Source: CAVPJW01 sp963705525 (GTDB lineage: Bacteria > Acidobacteriota > Vicinamibacteria > Vicinamibacterales > CAVPJW01). From it: 64,000 bases of DNA. The DNA is taken from positions 1,364,001-1,428,000 of the forward strand of contig CAVPJW010000004.1 in the NCBI GenBank assembly GCA_963705525.1, given 5' to 3'. Below, one piece after another: positions 1 through 9,170 of this stretch. The stretch's first letter is position 1. Each line of letters begins with the position of its first letter. The translations under genes were made by a program, and so were the position numbers. The notes beneath the pieces are model-generated. The model had not been told where the DNA came from and searched no databases. It saw nothing but the letters and a program-made list of their open reading frames with translations.

Positions 1-1
1 G

Positions 2-61
2 TGGGGCTATTCGAACCGCTGCGTGGATCTGCTGAAGCTGGTGGCAAAGGCGGGGTATTAA
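2..61 (+). CDS. gap: Glyceraldehyde-3-phosphate dehydrogenase, C-terminal end (partial)
   Basis: Only the last 19 codons and the TAA stop are in the window; the gene runs off the left edge. The reading begins WGYSNRCVDLL, which is the conserved C-terminal helix of GAPDH (usually preceded by the WYDNE motif). The enzyme oxidises glyceraldehyde-3-phosphate to 1,3-bisphosphoglycerate in the cytoplasm. The next genes are pgk and tpiA, the standard glycolytic neighbours, which supports the call despite its shortness. Confidence 0.85.
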   Translation, partial: WGYSNRCVDLLKLVAKAGY

Positions 62-64
62 GTA

Positions 65-113
65 GTTCTTGGTTCTTGGTTCTTAGTTCTTAGTTCTTGG
101 TTCTCAGTTCTCG
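65..113. repeat. Heptamer tandem repeat array
   Basis: Seven head-to-tail copies of a 7-bp unit GTTCTTG with variants GTTCTTA, GTTCTCA and GTTCTCG fill the spacer between gap and pgk. The last units contain CAGTTCTCGG (105-114), whose exact inverse CCGAGAACTG lies at 151-160, so the leader of pgk could fold into a hairpin with a 10-bp perfect stem. Unit length and style match the arrays at 9171 and 18035. No function is evident. Confidence 0.9.
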
Positions 114-171
114 GAGCCGATCCCACATGTTGCTTACGGATAACTGAAGACCGAGAACTGATAACTACTCC

Positions 172-1371
172 ATGCCCAAGTACTCCATCCGCGACCTCGA
201 TCTCACGAACCGTCGCGTGTTCATCCGGGTCGATTTCAACGTTCCGCTCAAGAACGGCACCATCACAGACGACACGCGGATCCGCGCGTCGATTCCGACG
301 ATTCGATACGCGCTCGAGCACAACGCCTCAGTGGTTCTGGCCTCTCACCTCGGCCGGCCCAAAGGCAAACCGGACCCGGCATTCAGCCTCAATCCCGTCG
401 TCAAGCGTCTGTCCGAGCTCCTCTCAACTCCGGTCGAGTTCGCCACGGACTGCGTCGGTGAGGCCGCGGAACAGGCCATCGCACGCGCGAAGGCGGCCGG
501 CACGCCGACGGTGGTTTTGCTCGAAAACCTGCGGTTCCACGCCGAGGAAGAGCAGAACGACCCGGCGTTCGCCGCACAGCTGGCTGCGCTCGCCGATGTC
601 TACGTCAACGACGCGTTCGGCGCCGCACATCGCGCGCACGCCTCGGTCGCCGGCATCGTCACGCTCGTGAAGCAGGCGGGCGCGGGGCTCCTGCTCGAGA
701 AAGAGCTGCAGTACCTCGGTCACGTCCTCGAATCGCCCGAGCGCCCGTTCATCGCGGTGCTCGGCGGCGCGAAGGTGTCCGACAAGATCGAGGTGATTCA
801 GAATCTGCTGAGCAAGGTGGACCGGCTGCTGATCGGCGGGGCCATGGCCTACACGTTCTTCAAGGCCGCCGGATGGCCGATCGGAAAATCGCTCGTCGAG
901 GACGACCGCCTCGCCGCGGCGAATGCCATTCGAGAACAGGCAAAGCTGAAGAACATCGATTTGCAGCTGCCGGTCGACCACATCGTGGTCGACAAGATCA
1001 ACTCGGAAGCCAGGGGCGAGACCCTCGAGACATCGGATCCGGCGATCGGCGACCGCATGGGCGTCGATATCGGGCCGGAAACCATTGCACGCTACGCGGT
1101 GCTCCTGTCAGATGCGCGCACCGTCGTCTGGAACGGACCGATGGGCGTTTTCGAGGTCGATCCGTTCGGAAGAGGGACGATGGCCATCGCGAGGGCGGTG
1201 GCGGCTGTGCACGGGACGACGATCGTCGGTGGCGGCGATTCGATTGCCGCGATAAGGAAGGGCGGCGTCGCCGACCGGATGAGCCACATCTCAACGGGCG
1301 GCGGTGCGTCCCTGGAGTTTCTCGGCGGCCGAAAACTGCCCGGCGTCGAGGCGTTGCCGGACAAACCCTGA
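172..1371 (+). CDS. pgk: Phosphoglycerate kinase
   Basis: Transfers the acyl phosphate of 1,3-bisphosphoglycerate to ADP in glycolysis; cytoplasmic. The 399-residue length is normal for bacterial PGK. Visible family motifs are RVDFNVPL (about 19-26), SHLGRPKG (about 59-66), the hinge-region GGAKVSDKI, the nucleotide-site NGPMGVFE and the C-terminal GGGDS...STGGGASLEFL. It follows gap after a 110-bp repeat-rich spacer and precedes tpiA by 76 bp, so gap-pgk-tpiA probably form a glycolytic operon. The ATG start fits the family N-terminus. Confidence 0.98.
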   Translation: MPKYSIRDLDLTNRRVFIRVDFNVPLKNGTITDDTRIRASIPTIRYALEHNASVVLASHLGRPKGKPDPAFSLNPVVKRLSELLSTPVEFATDCVGEAAEQAIARAKAAGTPTVVLLENLRFHAEEEQNDPAFAAQLAALADVYVNDAFGAAHRAHASVAGIVTLVKQAGAGLLLEKELQYLGHVLESPERPFIAVLGGAKVSDKIEVIQNLLSKVDRLLIGGAMAYTFFKAAGWPIGKSLVEDDRLAAANAIREQAKLKNIDLQLPVDHIVVDKINSEARGETLETSDPAIGDRMGVDIGPETIARYAVLLSDARTVVWNGPMGVFEVDPFGRGTMAIARAVAAVHGTTIVGGGDSIAAIRKGGVADRMSHISTGGGASLEFLGGRKLPGVEALPDKP

Positions 1372-1447
1372 CCGCGCTGTTGCCGGCGTGGCGATCCAGA
1401 GAATTCTGGCGTTCGACGCAGAGTAGTGTCAGGATCGAATAGAGACC

Positions 1448-2215
1448 ATGAGAGTCCCCTTCGTCGCCGGCAACTGGAAGATGTTCAAGACCGTGCACGA
1501 CGCCGTCGTCTATGCGAAGGAGTTTCGCATCATGGTGAAGGGCATCGAGGACGTCGAAATCGTCCTCGCCCCGCCGTTCACCGCGGTGCACGCCGTCGCG
1601 GAAGCCTGCCGGAACAGCAACGTGGGCGTCGCCGCGCAGAATCTCTACTGGGAGCGTGAAGGCGCGTTCACCGGCGAGATCAGCGCCGCGATGGTGCGGG
1701 AGACGGGTGCCGAGTACGTCATCATCGGCCACTCGGAGCGGCGAGCGCTCTTCCAGGAGACCGACGAGTCGGTGAATCGCAAGCTGCACGCGGCGCTCGC
1801 GGCGGGATTGAGCCCCATCGTCTGCATCGGTGAGACGCTGGCCGAGCGGGATCGCAACGAGACGTTCGCCGTGCTCGACCGCCAGGTGAAAGTCGGATTC
1901 GATGGTCTTACGGGCGACCAGATCGGCACGCTCGTCATTGCGTACGAGCCGGTATGGGCGATCGGCACGGGCCGCACCGCCACGCCTGCCCAGGCGGCCG
2001 AGGCCCATGCCCACATCCGCCGCCGTCTCCGGCAGTGGTTCGGCGCGGATGCGGCCGACCAGAGTCACGTCATCTACGGCGGGAGCGTCAAGGTAGACAA
2101 CATCCGCGAGCTGATCGCGGAAGAAGATGTCGACGGCGCGCTGGTCGGCGGGGCCAGCCTCGACGTGCGGAGTTTCTTCGAGATTGTGTCGCGGTCCAGA
2201 CCGACGGCGTTGTAG
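1448..2215 (+). CDS. tpiA: Triosephosphate isomerase
   Basis: Interconverts dihydroxyacetone phosphate and glyceraldehyde-3-phosphate. The 255-residue product has all TIM hallmarks: AGNWKM at residues 8-13 with the substrate-binding Asn and Lys, the electrophilic His in GHSERR, the catalytic Glu in AYEPVWAIGTG followed by the flexible loop, and YGGSV for the phosphate site. It lies directly after pgk on the same strand and upstream of secG, an arrangement common to many bacteria. Confidence 0.98.
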   Translation: MRVPFVAGNWKMFKTVHDAVVYAKEFRIMVKGIEDVEIVLAPPFTAVHAVAEACRNSNVGVAAQNLYWEREGAFTGEISAAMVRETGAEYVIIGHSERRALFQETDESVNRKLHAALAAGLSPIVCIGETLAERDRNETFAVLDRQVKVGFDGLTGDQIGTLVIAYEPVWAIGTGRTATPAQAAEAHAHIRRRLRQWFGADAADQSHVIYGGSVKVDNIRELIAEEDVDGALVGGASLDVRSFFEIVSRSRPTAL

Positions 2216-2269
2216 CCAATCGTCGAATGCTGATAGCAGTTGGCTGACCCGGACCCAAAGGTCTGGTCT

Positions 2270-2292
2270 ACTGATAACTGATACCTGACTAT
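2270..2292. repeat. Short heptamer repeat in the tpiA-secG spacer
   Basis: Two exact copies of ACTGATA are followed by a degenerate CCTGACT unit just upstream of secG. The same ACTGATAACT string occurs at the pgk leader (about 156-165). It looks like a short member of the same intergenic tandem-repeat class seen at 65 and 9171. Confidence 0.6.
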
Positions 2293-2310
2293 TATCGAGG
2301 CTCCTGACAC

Positions 2311-2688
2311 ATGTTCTACTACCTGACCACTGGACTTTACGTTGTCGTTTGCCTCCTGCTGCTTCTCGTTGTCTTGCTCCAGCAGGGCCGTGGCGGCGAC
2401 ATCGCCAGCGCTTTTGGCGGCGGCAGCTCGCAGACGGCGTTCGGCGCCCGCGGCGGCGCCACCGTGCTGTCGCGCGCGACAACCGTCTGCGCGGTTCTCT
2501 TCATGCTCGGCGCCCTGACACTGGCCATCATGGGCCAGCGCGGACCGGGGTCGGTCGTGAGCGGCACGCGCGCGCCAGCGCCGGCCCCCGCGCCGGCGCG
2601 TCCGGCGACGCCTGCTTCGACACCGGCGACAACGACACCGGCTCCGACGAGCCAGGCGCCGGCCACACCCGCCACTCCACCGAAGTAG
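2311..2688 (+). CDS. secG: Preprotein translocase subunit SecG
   Basis: Small inner-membrane partner of SecYE. The 125-residue protein has two hydrophobic segments (about 5-25 and 53-73) joined by the conserved loop VLLQQGRGGDIASAFGGG, which is the SecG signature. The tail from about residue 85 is an Ala/Pro/Thr-rich low-complexity extension, which is common in this family. Placement after tpiA is a widespread conserved order. Confidence 0.95.
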   Translation: MFYYLTTGLYVVVCLLLLLVVLLQQGRGGDIASAFGGGSSQTAFGARGGATVLSRATTVCAVLFMLGALTLAIMGQRGPGSVVSGTRAPAPAPAPARPATPASTPATTTPAPTSQAPATPATPPK

Positions 2689-2696
2689 GCCGGCCC

Positions 2697-3155
2697 TTGG
2701 CAGAAGACTCGGGCCTGTCTGATCACGAGGACACCGGCCCAGGTCGGCCACCGGCGCGTCATCCCGTCGCCCGCTGGATCATCTTCAACTTCGTCGGCGC
2801 CATGGGCGTGGTCGTCCAGCTCGCCGTGCTGCTCGCGCTGACGCATGTCCTCGGCATTCATTACCTTGTTGCGACGGCGATCGCCGTCGAAACGGCCGTC
2901 ATTCACAACTTTCTCTGGCACCACTTCTGGACGTGGGCCGATCGACAAGACGAACTTCGAGGCCGCACGCTCGTGTCACTCGCGCGATTTCATCTCTCGA
3001 ACGGCGCGATCTCGATCGTCGGCAATCTCATTCTCATGAGAGTGCTGCACGGTGGGATGAAGATGCCGATCGCTGTGGCGAATCTCATTTCGATAGGGGT
3101 GTGCGCCGTTCTCAACTACCTCGCCAGCGACCGATTCGTCTTTCGCGAAGCCTGA
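2697..3155 (+). CDS. GtrA-like membrane protein
   Basis: Predicted four-helix inner-membrane protein of the GtrA family, which is thought to help move polyprenyl-linked sugars across the membrane. Hydrophobic segments include FNFVGAMGVVVQLAVLLAL and AVANLISIGVCAVLNYLAS, with the typical FxWHHFWTW-like stretch between them and the C-terminal NYLASDRFVF motif. The reading frame is open well upstream, through secG; the first plausible start after the secG stop is a TTG 8 bp downstream, which is used here with low certainty. A link to the distant glycan genes is only inference. Confidence 0.75.
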   Translation: MAEDSGLSDHEDTGPGRPPARHPVARWIIFNFVGAMGVVVQLAVLLALTHVLGIHYLVATAIAVETAVIHNFLWHHFWTWADRQDELRGRTLVSLARFHLSNGAISIVGNLILMRVLHGGMKMPIAVANLISIGVCAVLNYLASDRFVFREA

Positions 3156-3218
3156 CGACCCCGGACACCGGTTGCGCATCGGCCCGCATTTCCGGCAAGC
3201 TGAAGACTCGCCCCCTTG

Positions 3219-5570
3219 ATGATCGTTTCCCTGCTTCTGAGCCTCGGGCTCGCCGTCGACCCCGCTCCCGCTGCGCCCGTCTACAACGGACGCGACAGCG
3301 CGCTCGCCGTCGCCATTCCGCGACTCGACGCGACAATCGCGGTGGATGGCGCGCTCGATGAGACATCGTGGCAGCAGGCGGCCAGGCTGACCGGCTTCTC
3401 GCAGTTCGCGCCGGTGGACGGCAGACCGGCCGAATACGAGACGACCATCCTCGTCTGGTACTCGCCGAATGCGATCTACTTCGGCGTTCGCGCCGTGGCG
3501 CCGCAGGGATCCGTGCGCGCGACGCTTGCCGATCGAGACAAGCTCGACGAGGACGACACCATCGAGATCTATCTCAGCACGTTCAACGACACGCGGCAGG
3601 CGTTCGTGTTCGGCGTCAACCCCCTCGGCGTGCAGATGGACGGCGCGCTCGTGGAAGGAGCGAACACTCAGGGGAGCGGCTTCAGCGGCATGCTCGGCGG
3701 ACGCGAGCTGCCCGACCTGACCCAGGACTTTGTCTACCAATCGAAGGGACGCGTGACGCCGGACGGGTACGAGATCGAGATCCGCATTCCCTTCAAGAGC
3801 CTTCGATACCAGGCCGATGCGACACAAAACTGGCGCATCAACGTCGTCCGGAAATTCCGCGAGACGGGGCGAGAGGACACATGGACTCCCGCGGTGCGGT
3901 CGGCCAACTCGTTTCTCGCGCAAAGCGGCACGCTGCAGGGCCTGACGGATCTCAAGCGGGGCCTGGTGCTCGACCTGAATCCGGTCGTGATATCCAAAAT
4001 CGACGGCGCGCCGAATGCGGACAGTTGGACCTACGACGCGGGCGCGCCGGAGTTCGGCGGCAACGTTCGCTGGGGGGTCACATCCAACCTGACGCTGAAC
4101 GGAACGATCAATCCGGACTTCTCGCAGGTCGAGTCCGATGCGTCGCAGATTTCGCCGGATCCGCGCCTCGCGATTTTCTATCCGGAAAAACGGCCGTTCT
4201 TTCTCGACGGCATCGAACAGTTCTCGACGCCGAGCAATCTCATCTACACGCGGCGTGTCGTCGCGCCGCTCGGCGCGGCGAAGCTGACGGGCAAGGTGTC
4301 CGGCACGTCGGTGGCGGTGCTTTCCGCCGTCGATGACACGTCGACGTCGGCGAGCGGCACCGACCACCCCTATTTCACCATTGCGCGGGTCCAGCGAGAC
4401 CTTGGCGCCCAGTCCAAGCTCGGATTCGTCTACACGGACCGCATCGACGGCGACGAGTTCAACCGCGTCGCCGGGATCGACTCTCGACTGGCGTTTCGCG
4501 ATCTCTACGCGCTGCAGCTGCAGAGCGCCTTCAGCTGGACGCGCGAGCAGGGCACGACGACCGCCGCGCCGCTCTGGCAGGCGCGCTTCACACGAAACGG
4601 TCGCGTGCTCGGCATGCGGTACTTCGTCAAGGGGATCGACGAAGACTTTCGCGCGGACAGCGGCTTCATCGCGCGCGGGGGCATCGCGGAAGGCCAGATC
4701 GCGCACCAGCTCACGTACTTCGGTCCGGCGAAGAGCCTGCTCGAACGCTGGTCAACCGAGCTGAATATCGATTACATGTGGACGTATCAGGACTTCAAGG
4801 ACGGCAAGAGCGCGCAGGACCGGAAGTACCATCTCAACAACAACGCGACGCTCAAGGGCGGCTGGCAGCTGGGCGGTTCGGTTCTATACGAATCGTTTGG
4901 TTTCGACGAGGAGCTCTATTCCGACTACGCGCTGGCCAGCCCGCGCGCGGACGGCGGCGTGGACATCCTGCCCTTCGTCGGCACGCCGCGGCTGACGAAC
5001 CTCGATTACGTCCTGACGCTCAACACGCCGCCCCGCGGCGGCCTCTCGGTCAACGTCCTCTACCTCTGGGGCCGCGACGAGAATTTCTTCGAGTGGTCGT
5101 CTGCCGATATCATCTACGCGACGGCCGGCGTCCAGTGGCGACCCACGGAAAAGCTGCGCGTTGACGGCGATTATCAGATCCAGAACTACGATCGCCGTAG
5201 CGACGGCACGCACGTCGGATCGCACACGATTCCTCGCCTCAAGGTCGAATATCAATTGTCCCGATCGATTTTTCTGCGTGTGGTCACCGAGTACGATCTC
5301 TCGACGCAGGACACGCTCAGAGACGATGGGCGGACGGAGTTGCCAATTTGGATTCGCGATTCGGCAACGGGCGAGTACGAACCGGCCGTCGGCTTTCGTC
5401 AACCGTCGCTCAGGACCGACTGGCTGTTCTCGTATCAGCCCACGCCGGGCACGGTGATCTTCGCGGGGTACGGCAGCTCGCTCGATCGGCCCGACCAGTA
5501 CGGCCGCCTGCCACTGCAGCGCGCGTCGGACGGTTTCTTCCTCAAGGCGAGCTATCTCTTCCGACTGTAG
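3219..5570 (+). CDS. DUF5916 outer-membrane protein with N-terminal CBM9-like domain
   Basis: Exported protein of 783 residues. A short signal peptide (MIVSLLLSLGLAV) is followed by a carbohydrate-binding family 9-like domain (about 35-215, starting IAVDGALDETSW) and then a long beta-rich DUF5916 region whose alternating pattern and C-terminal LKASYLFRL suggest an outer-membrane barrel. The family is abundant in Acidobacteriota and Bacteroidota; substrate is unknown. A TTG lies directly before the chosen ATG. It stands alone, 63 bp after the GtrA-like gene. Confidence 0.85.
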   Translation: MIVSLLLSLGLAVDPAPAAPVYNGRDSALAVAIPRLDATIAVDGALDETSWQQAARLTGFSQFAPVDGRPAEYETTILVWYSPNAIYFGVRAVAPQGSVRATLADRDKLDEDDTIEIYLSTFNDTRQAFVFGVNPLGVQMDGALVEGANTQGSGFSGMLGGRELPDLTQDFVYQSKGRVTPDGYEIEIRIPFKSLRYQADATQNWRINVVRKFRETGREDTWTPAVRSANSFLAQSGTLQGLTDLKRGLVLDLNPVVISKIDGAPNADSWTYDAGAPEFGGNVRWGVTSNLTLNGTINPDFSQVESDASQISPDPRLAIFYPEKRPFFLDGIEQFSTPSNLIYTRRVVAPLGAAKLTGKVSGTSVAVLSAVDDTSTSASGTDHPYFTIARVQRDLGAQSKLGFVYTDRIDGDEFNRVAGIDSRLAFRDLYALQLQSAFSWTREQGTTTAAPLWQARFTRNGRVLGMRYFVKGIDEDFRADSGFIARGGIAEGQIAHQLTYFGPAKSLLERWSTELNIDYMWTYQDFKDGKSAQDRKYHLNNNATLKGGWQLGGSVLYESFGFDEELYSDYALASPRADGGVDILPFVGTPRLTNLDYVLTLNTPPRGGLSVNVLYLWGRDENFFEWSSADIIYATAGVQWRPTEKLRVDGDYQIQNYDRRSDGTHVGSHTIPRLKVEYQLSRSIFLRVVTEYDLSTQDTLRDDGRTELPIWIRDSATGEYEPAVGFRQPSLRTDWLFSYQPTPGTVIFAGYGSSLDRPDQYGRLPLQRASDGFFLKASYLFRL

Positions 5571-5599
5571 GATCTCTTCGACCCGGCGCCTGCGACCCG

Positions 5600-5833
5600 T
5601 CAGTCGGTGGTTGTCTGGTTCAGAGCATTTCTGATCCGAATCATTGAAAACTCCAAGGTCGATTTGGCCACGGCCTCGTGTAGCGGCCAGACCCGGGGCA
5701 GAAGGTAATTCGGTAAATGAGATGCAGCGATGGCCCACACGATGGGTCCACGGTCCGGGGCCACAGCGGCAGGACGAGGGATGAATGTCTTGATTGTCGG
5801 ATCATCGCTGATGTGAAAGAGCCGCAGGTCCAT
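5600..5833 (-). pseudogene. N-terminal fragment of a DUF6886-family gene
   Basis: The minus-strand frame starts MDLRLFHISDDPTIKTF and continues through VWAIAASHLPNYLLPR, which matches the N-terminal part of DUF6886 proteins (HISEDP... VWAID...HLPNYLLPRDCPR). Family members are around 160 residues; here the similarity ends at LLPR and an unrelated 25-residue tail follows, with no recognisable continuation in the other two frames. It therefore looks like a truncated remnant. Function of the family is unknown. Confidence 0.55.
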
Positions 5834-5888
5834 CGCATCTAGTTCAAGAATCCGATTTCGGCGAGATATTAACCTTTGTCGCGGAGGT

Positions 5889-6140
5889 CTATTTCTTCCG
5901 CTTCGAGCGTGCCTGCACCGCCCTTCTCGCAATCGCTGACCGCCTGGCCGCCGACAGTTCCCCGGCCCGGGCCTTCCCACCTTTAGAAGCCCCTAGCGCG
6001 GCCAGGGCGACCGCGGCCGGATTATGGGTATCTGGCATCGGGACTTGCTGCGGGAGCTGGCCCGTCGCCTCATGGACCACTTGCCAGGCGAGTTGATTCG
6101 TATCGCGGGGCCGGCGTTTCTTACTTGCGCGAGTAGGCAT
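5889..6140 (-). CDS. Small basic conserved protein
   Basis: 83-residue, strongly basic protein. The start MPTRASKKRRPRDTNQLA and the C-terminal block LGASKGGKARAGELSAARR plus a Lys/Arg end resemble a widespread group of short bacterial proteins with an LGxxKGGKARA...SxARRxxIA motif; their role is unknown, and nucleic-acid binding is only an inference from charge. An upstream in-frame start adds eight residues, but the downstream ATG fits the family better. Neighbours are unrelated. Confidence 0.6.
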   Translation of the reverse strand: MPTRASKKRRPRDTNQLAWQVVHEATGQLPQQVPMPDTHNPAAVALAALGASKGGKARAGELSAARRSAIARRAVQARSKRKK

Positions 6141-6260
6141 GGGCCTATTGTCACACAGGCCCACCCACCGAACACCCCGCGACGCGCAGTACTACCGGCT
6201 GACCGCGCGCGACGTGGACGTGTCGTTCATCGTGCGATTGTAGAAAATCTCGCCCGCGTC

Positions 6261-7073
6261 CTATTCCTGCAGACTCGCCGCAGGCGCCGTGGTCGCGGCA
6301 GTGCGCGCCTGGGCCATCGCGATGCGATCCACCCACCAGAAGTCCGGCCTGAGTTTCAGACAACGATCGAACGCCTCGACCGCCTTAGGGCGATCGTCGA
6401 TGAACAGGTAGATGCCTCCGAGCCAGGCCCAGGCCTCGGCATGTCCCCAGTCGGGCAGAAGGGGATCGGGACGTTCCTGCTCGAACAGCGCAATCGCCTG
6501 TTTCCAGCGCTCCATCGCCCCCTCACGATTGCCGCCATACTGGGGCGGAGCGAAGAACTCCGACATTGCCCGCATCATCTGCACGCGGGGATTCTTCGCA
6601 CCGTTCTCGAGCGCGGCTTTCCACGACTCGGTCAGCACCGGGACGGTGGCGGCCACTCGCGTCTGATCGAGGCCCATCATGATCCCCGAGACCATCGCTC
6701 GCAGGGCTTGTGCATCGGCAAAATCGGGATGGCCCGCGAGGGCCAGCTCCAGCTCCTGTAAGACACGTTCGAGCAGACGCTTCTGTGATGGGACTCCCGC
6801 GCCCATGTACGCGAGCGAGGAGAGCCGCCAGTCCGAGTACGCCAGGTAGTAGTTCGCGAGCCACGCGATGTCCGGCTGTCTGGCCAGGTTCTCGAAGCGC
6901 TCGCGAGCTTTGAGCACCTTGTTCCAGTCGCCTTGAAGATCTCCATCGCGTGCGAGCGTTCGCGCCGCACGGATCTCCTCACCTGCCTGCGACGACTGCG
7001 CACCGGCCGGAGTAGCGACAGACACGAGCATCGAGATCAGAAGCACGCCACAAGAAAATGAACGACATGACAT
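6261..7073 (-). CDS. Exported TPR-like protein
   Basis: 270-residue protein with a signal peptide (about 1-26, ending ATPAGA) followed by helical repeats. The stretch PLLPDWGHAEAWAWLGGIY...AVEAFDRCLKLRPDFWW reads as a tetratricopeptide motif, and earlier segments (ARERFENLARQPDIAWLANYYLAY) are similarly helical. It is probably periplasmic and may mediate protein contacts; no partner is identifiable. GGGAGG six bases upstream of the chosen ATG favours this start over one eight codons earlier. Confidence 0.7.
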   Translation of the reverse strand: MSCRSFSCGVLLISMLVSVATPAGAQSSQAGEEIRAARTLARDGDLQGDWNKVLKARERFENLARQPDIAWLANYYLAYSDWRLSSLAYMGAGVPSQKRLLERVLQELELALAGHPDFADAQALRAMVSGIMMGLDQTRVAATVPVLTESWKAALENGAKNPRVQMMRAMSEFFAPPQYGGNREGAMERWKQAIALFEQERPDPLLPDWGHAEAWAWLGGIYLFIDDRPKAVEAFDRCLKLRPDFWWVDRIAMAQARTAATTAPAASLQE

Positions 7074-7200
7074 CAGCACCTCCCTGCGAGATGTCATGCA
7101 CCTTATGAAGTTGCCGGAGGGCGGTCAATCGACAACCGGCGGGCGGGTGTTTACGACGGTGAATGGTTGTGCGGGGACGGTGAAGCGGACAGATGATAGC

Positions 7201-7935
7201 TCATGTCATTTTCCTTAGCAGCCTCGACCGCTGACGGCTCGCTTTGAGCTCGGTGCCGTCGCGCAGCCTGATCAGGAAGCGTGAACCGTCGTAGGGCGTC
7301 AGCGCGGCGACATGATCGAGATTGACGACGTGGGAGCGGTGCACGCGGACGAATTGTGAAGGGTCGAGGCGACTCTCGAGATCGTGCAGCGGCACGTTCA
7401 TGCGGTACCGGCGCCCGCCTGCGTGCACGATCACCGCGTCGTCGGCCGCCTCGAGCCGGTCGATGTCGCGCGTGCGAATCGGCACGACGTGCCCACCGTC
7501 CCGCACGAACAGCCTGGCCGGCGACGTCGTCAGCGTCTCGCGCACGCGGGCAATCGACGAAGCCCCGGCGTCGCGCTCGAGCGCGGGTCGCGCCCGCTCG
7601 AGTGCCGCGAGAAAACGCTCGCGCCCGAACGGCTTGAGCAGGTAATCCACCGCGGCGAGCTCGAAGGCCGTCACGGCATAGCGGTCGTACGCCGTGGTGA
7701 AGATGACCGCCGGGCCATGTTTGGCCCGGCGCAGCACCTCGAGCCCGTCGAGCCCCGGCATCCGGATGTCCAGAAACACGAGGTCCGGCTGGAGCTCGTC
7801 GATCGCTCTGAGGGCACCCGCACCATCCGACACCTCGCCGAGACACTCGATCCAGCTCACGCCGGCAAGAAGATCGCGGATCTTCCTGCGCGCGAGCGGC
7901 TCGTCATCGGCCACGAGCGCGGTCACGGCGCTCAT
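7201..7935 (-). CDS. LytTR-family response regulator
   Basis: Two-domain transcription regulator of 244 residues. The receiver domain (1-120) has the acidic pair in ADDEP, phospho-acceptor Asp56 in FLDIRMPG and the conserved Lys in LLKPF. The C-terminal LytTR DNA-binding domain (about 140-240) contains FVRVHRSHVVNLDHV, the family signature. It overlaps the upstream histidine kinase by 4 bp (ATGA), so the two are translationally coupled and form a LytS/LytR-type system. The targets cannot be read from the sequence. Confidence 0.92.
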   Translation of the reverse strand: MSAVTALVADDEPLARRKIRDLLAGVSWIECLGEVSDGAGALRAIDELQPDLVFLDIRMPGLDGLEVLRRAKHGPAVIFTTAYDRYAVTAFELAAVDYLLKPFGRERFLAALERARPALERDAGASSIARVRETLTTSPARLFVRDGGHVVPIRTRDIDRLEAADDAVIVHAGGRRYRMNVPLHDLESRLDPSQFVRVHRSHVVNLDHVAALTPYDGSRFLIRLRDGTELKASRQRSRLLRKMT

Positions 7936-9038
7936 GCAGGAGACTCCTCTGGCATCGCAGGAAGCGCCACCGTGACGGAAAACCCGCGCGACGGCGCGGT
8001 GTCCACCACCATTCGCGCCCGATCGCCGTAGTGCGCGTCAAGGCGTCGTCTGAGCGATGACAACCCGGTGCCTGGCCCGTCGCCGGGCGTGACCGAACCG
8101 GGGCCGTCATCGCTGACGCGCAGCACCAGCTGGCCGCCATCGACGCGTGCGCCGACGCTGATCGTGCCGCCCGAAGGGCGCGACGCCACGGCGTGATGTA
8201 CCGCGTTTTCGATCAATGGCTGCAGCACGAAGGTCGGCACGCTCACATCGAAGGCCTCCGGTGCAATGTCGATGGTCGTGGACAGGCGATCGCCCAGGCG
8301 AAGTCGCTCGAACTCCAGATAGTCGCGCGCAAAGCTCCATTCGCTCCGGAACATCACCATGTGCGTGTCCCCGGACAAGGTGTATCGAAGCAGCCCGCCG
8401 AGCCGGTCGATCGCCTCGTCGGCCGCCTTGGGATCGGTCGTCACCAGGGCGCTCACCGAGTGCAGCGCATTGAAGAGAAAGTGGTGATTGAGCTGCGCGC
8501 GGAGCGCACCGAGCTGCGCCCGCTGTGCGAGCTCGCGGGCCTCGGCTTCCGAGAGCGCCTGCGTCCGCCGGCGTTCGTCGGCGCGCACCGCGTACGACAG
8601 AGCCGCAACGACGAGATACAGCCACGAGCCCATGAGCAGGTTCCAGCCGATGACGGGCGACGTGATGACGGTGACGATTGCGGTGCCGAAGTCGCGGCGC
8701 GCGAACTCGGGCATGTACAGCGCCAGCGCGTACGGGATGGCGTAGGCGGTGAGCGCGGCCAGGTGAATCGCATAGAACCTCGGGCCGCGACGGTCCCAGT
8801 GAAGCCGTTCCGTGAGGCGCCAGACGCCGACGCCCAGCACGCCCGCGACCGTCATCACCAGCAAGCCATATGGAAGGGTCTTGAGCGGCGAAGCGCGCAT
8901 CGACGAGGCGCTGACGAGCGTCCAGACCAGCGCGACCGTGAGCCACGCGAGCACGTACGCGAGCCAGCCGCGCCCGGGACTCCCGCTCGTCGCCCGGGCG
9001 ACGATCGCGTCCCGCGATTCTGATTCTGCTTGAAACAC
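7932..9038 (-). CDS. LytS/YehU-type sensor histidine kinase
   Basis: 368-residue membrane sensor. Four hydrophobic segments occupy about residues 20-160, then a short coiled region (RRRTQALSEAEARELAQRA) leads to the His_kinase domain with LNHHFLFNALHS, where the first His of HFLFN is the phosphorylated residue. A HATPase_c domain follows, with PLIENAVHHAV (N box) and SDDGPGS...GTGLSSLRRRL (G boxes). It begins with GTG and is coupled to the LytTR regulator by an ATGA overlap. Confidence 0.9.
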   Translation of the reverse strand: MFQAESESRDAIVARATSGSPGRGWLAYVLAWLTVALVWTLVSASSMRASPLKTLPYGLLVMTVAGVLGVGVWRLTERLHWDRRGPRFYAIHLAALTAYAIPYALALYMPEFARRDFGTAIVTVITSPVIGWNLLMGSWLYLVVAALSYAVRADERRRTQALSEAEARELAQRAQLGALRAQLNHHFLFNALHSVSALVTTDPKAADEAIDRLGGLLRYTLSGDTHMVMFRSEWSFARDYLEFERLRLGDRLSTTIDIAPEAFDVSVPTFVLQPLIENAVHHAVASRPSGGTISVGARVDGGQLVLRVSDDGPGSVTPGDGPGTGLSSLRRRLDAHYGDRARMVVDTAPSRGFSVTVALPAMPEESPA

Positions 9039-9170
9039 GCCATCCGCATCGTCGCATGCAGCACGAGGCGGCGTCCAGAATGCAACGACGGCTCACGACA
9101 CATGGCACACGGCTCAACGCAAGAAGACCGGTAAACGGTCAGATCCGTCGGCGAACGACCCGCGCCGTGT

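Noticed and set aside
65..113. Repeat array resembling a CRISPR
   Set aside because: Units are 7 bp, directly tandem and without spacers; no cas gene is nearby.
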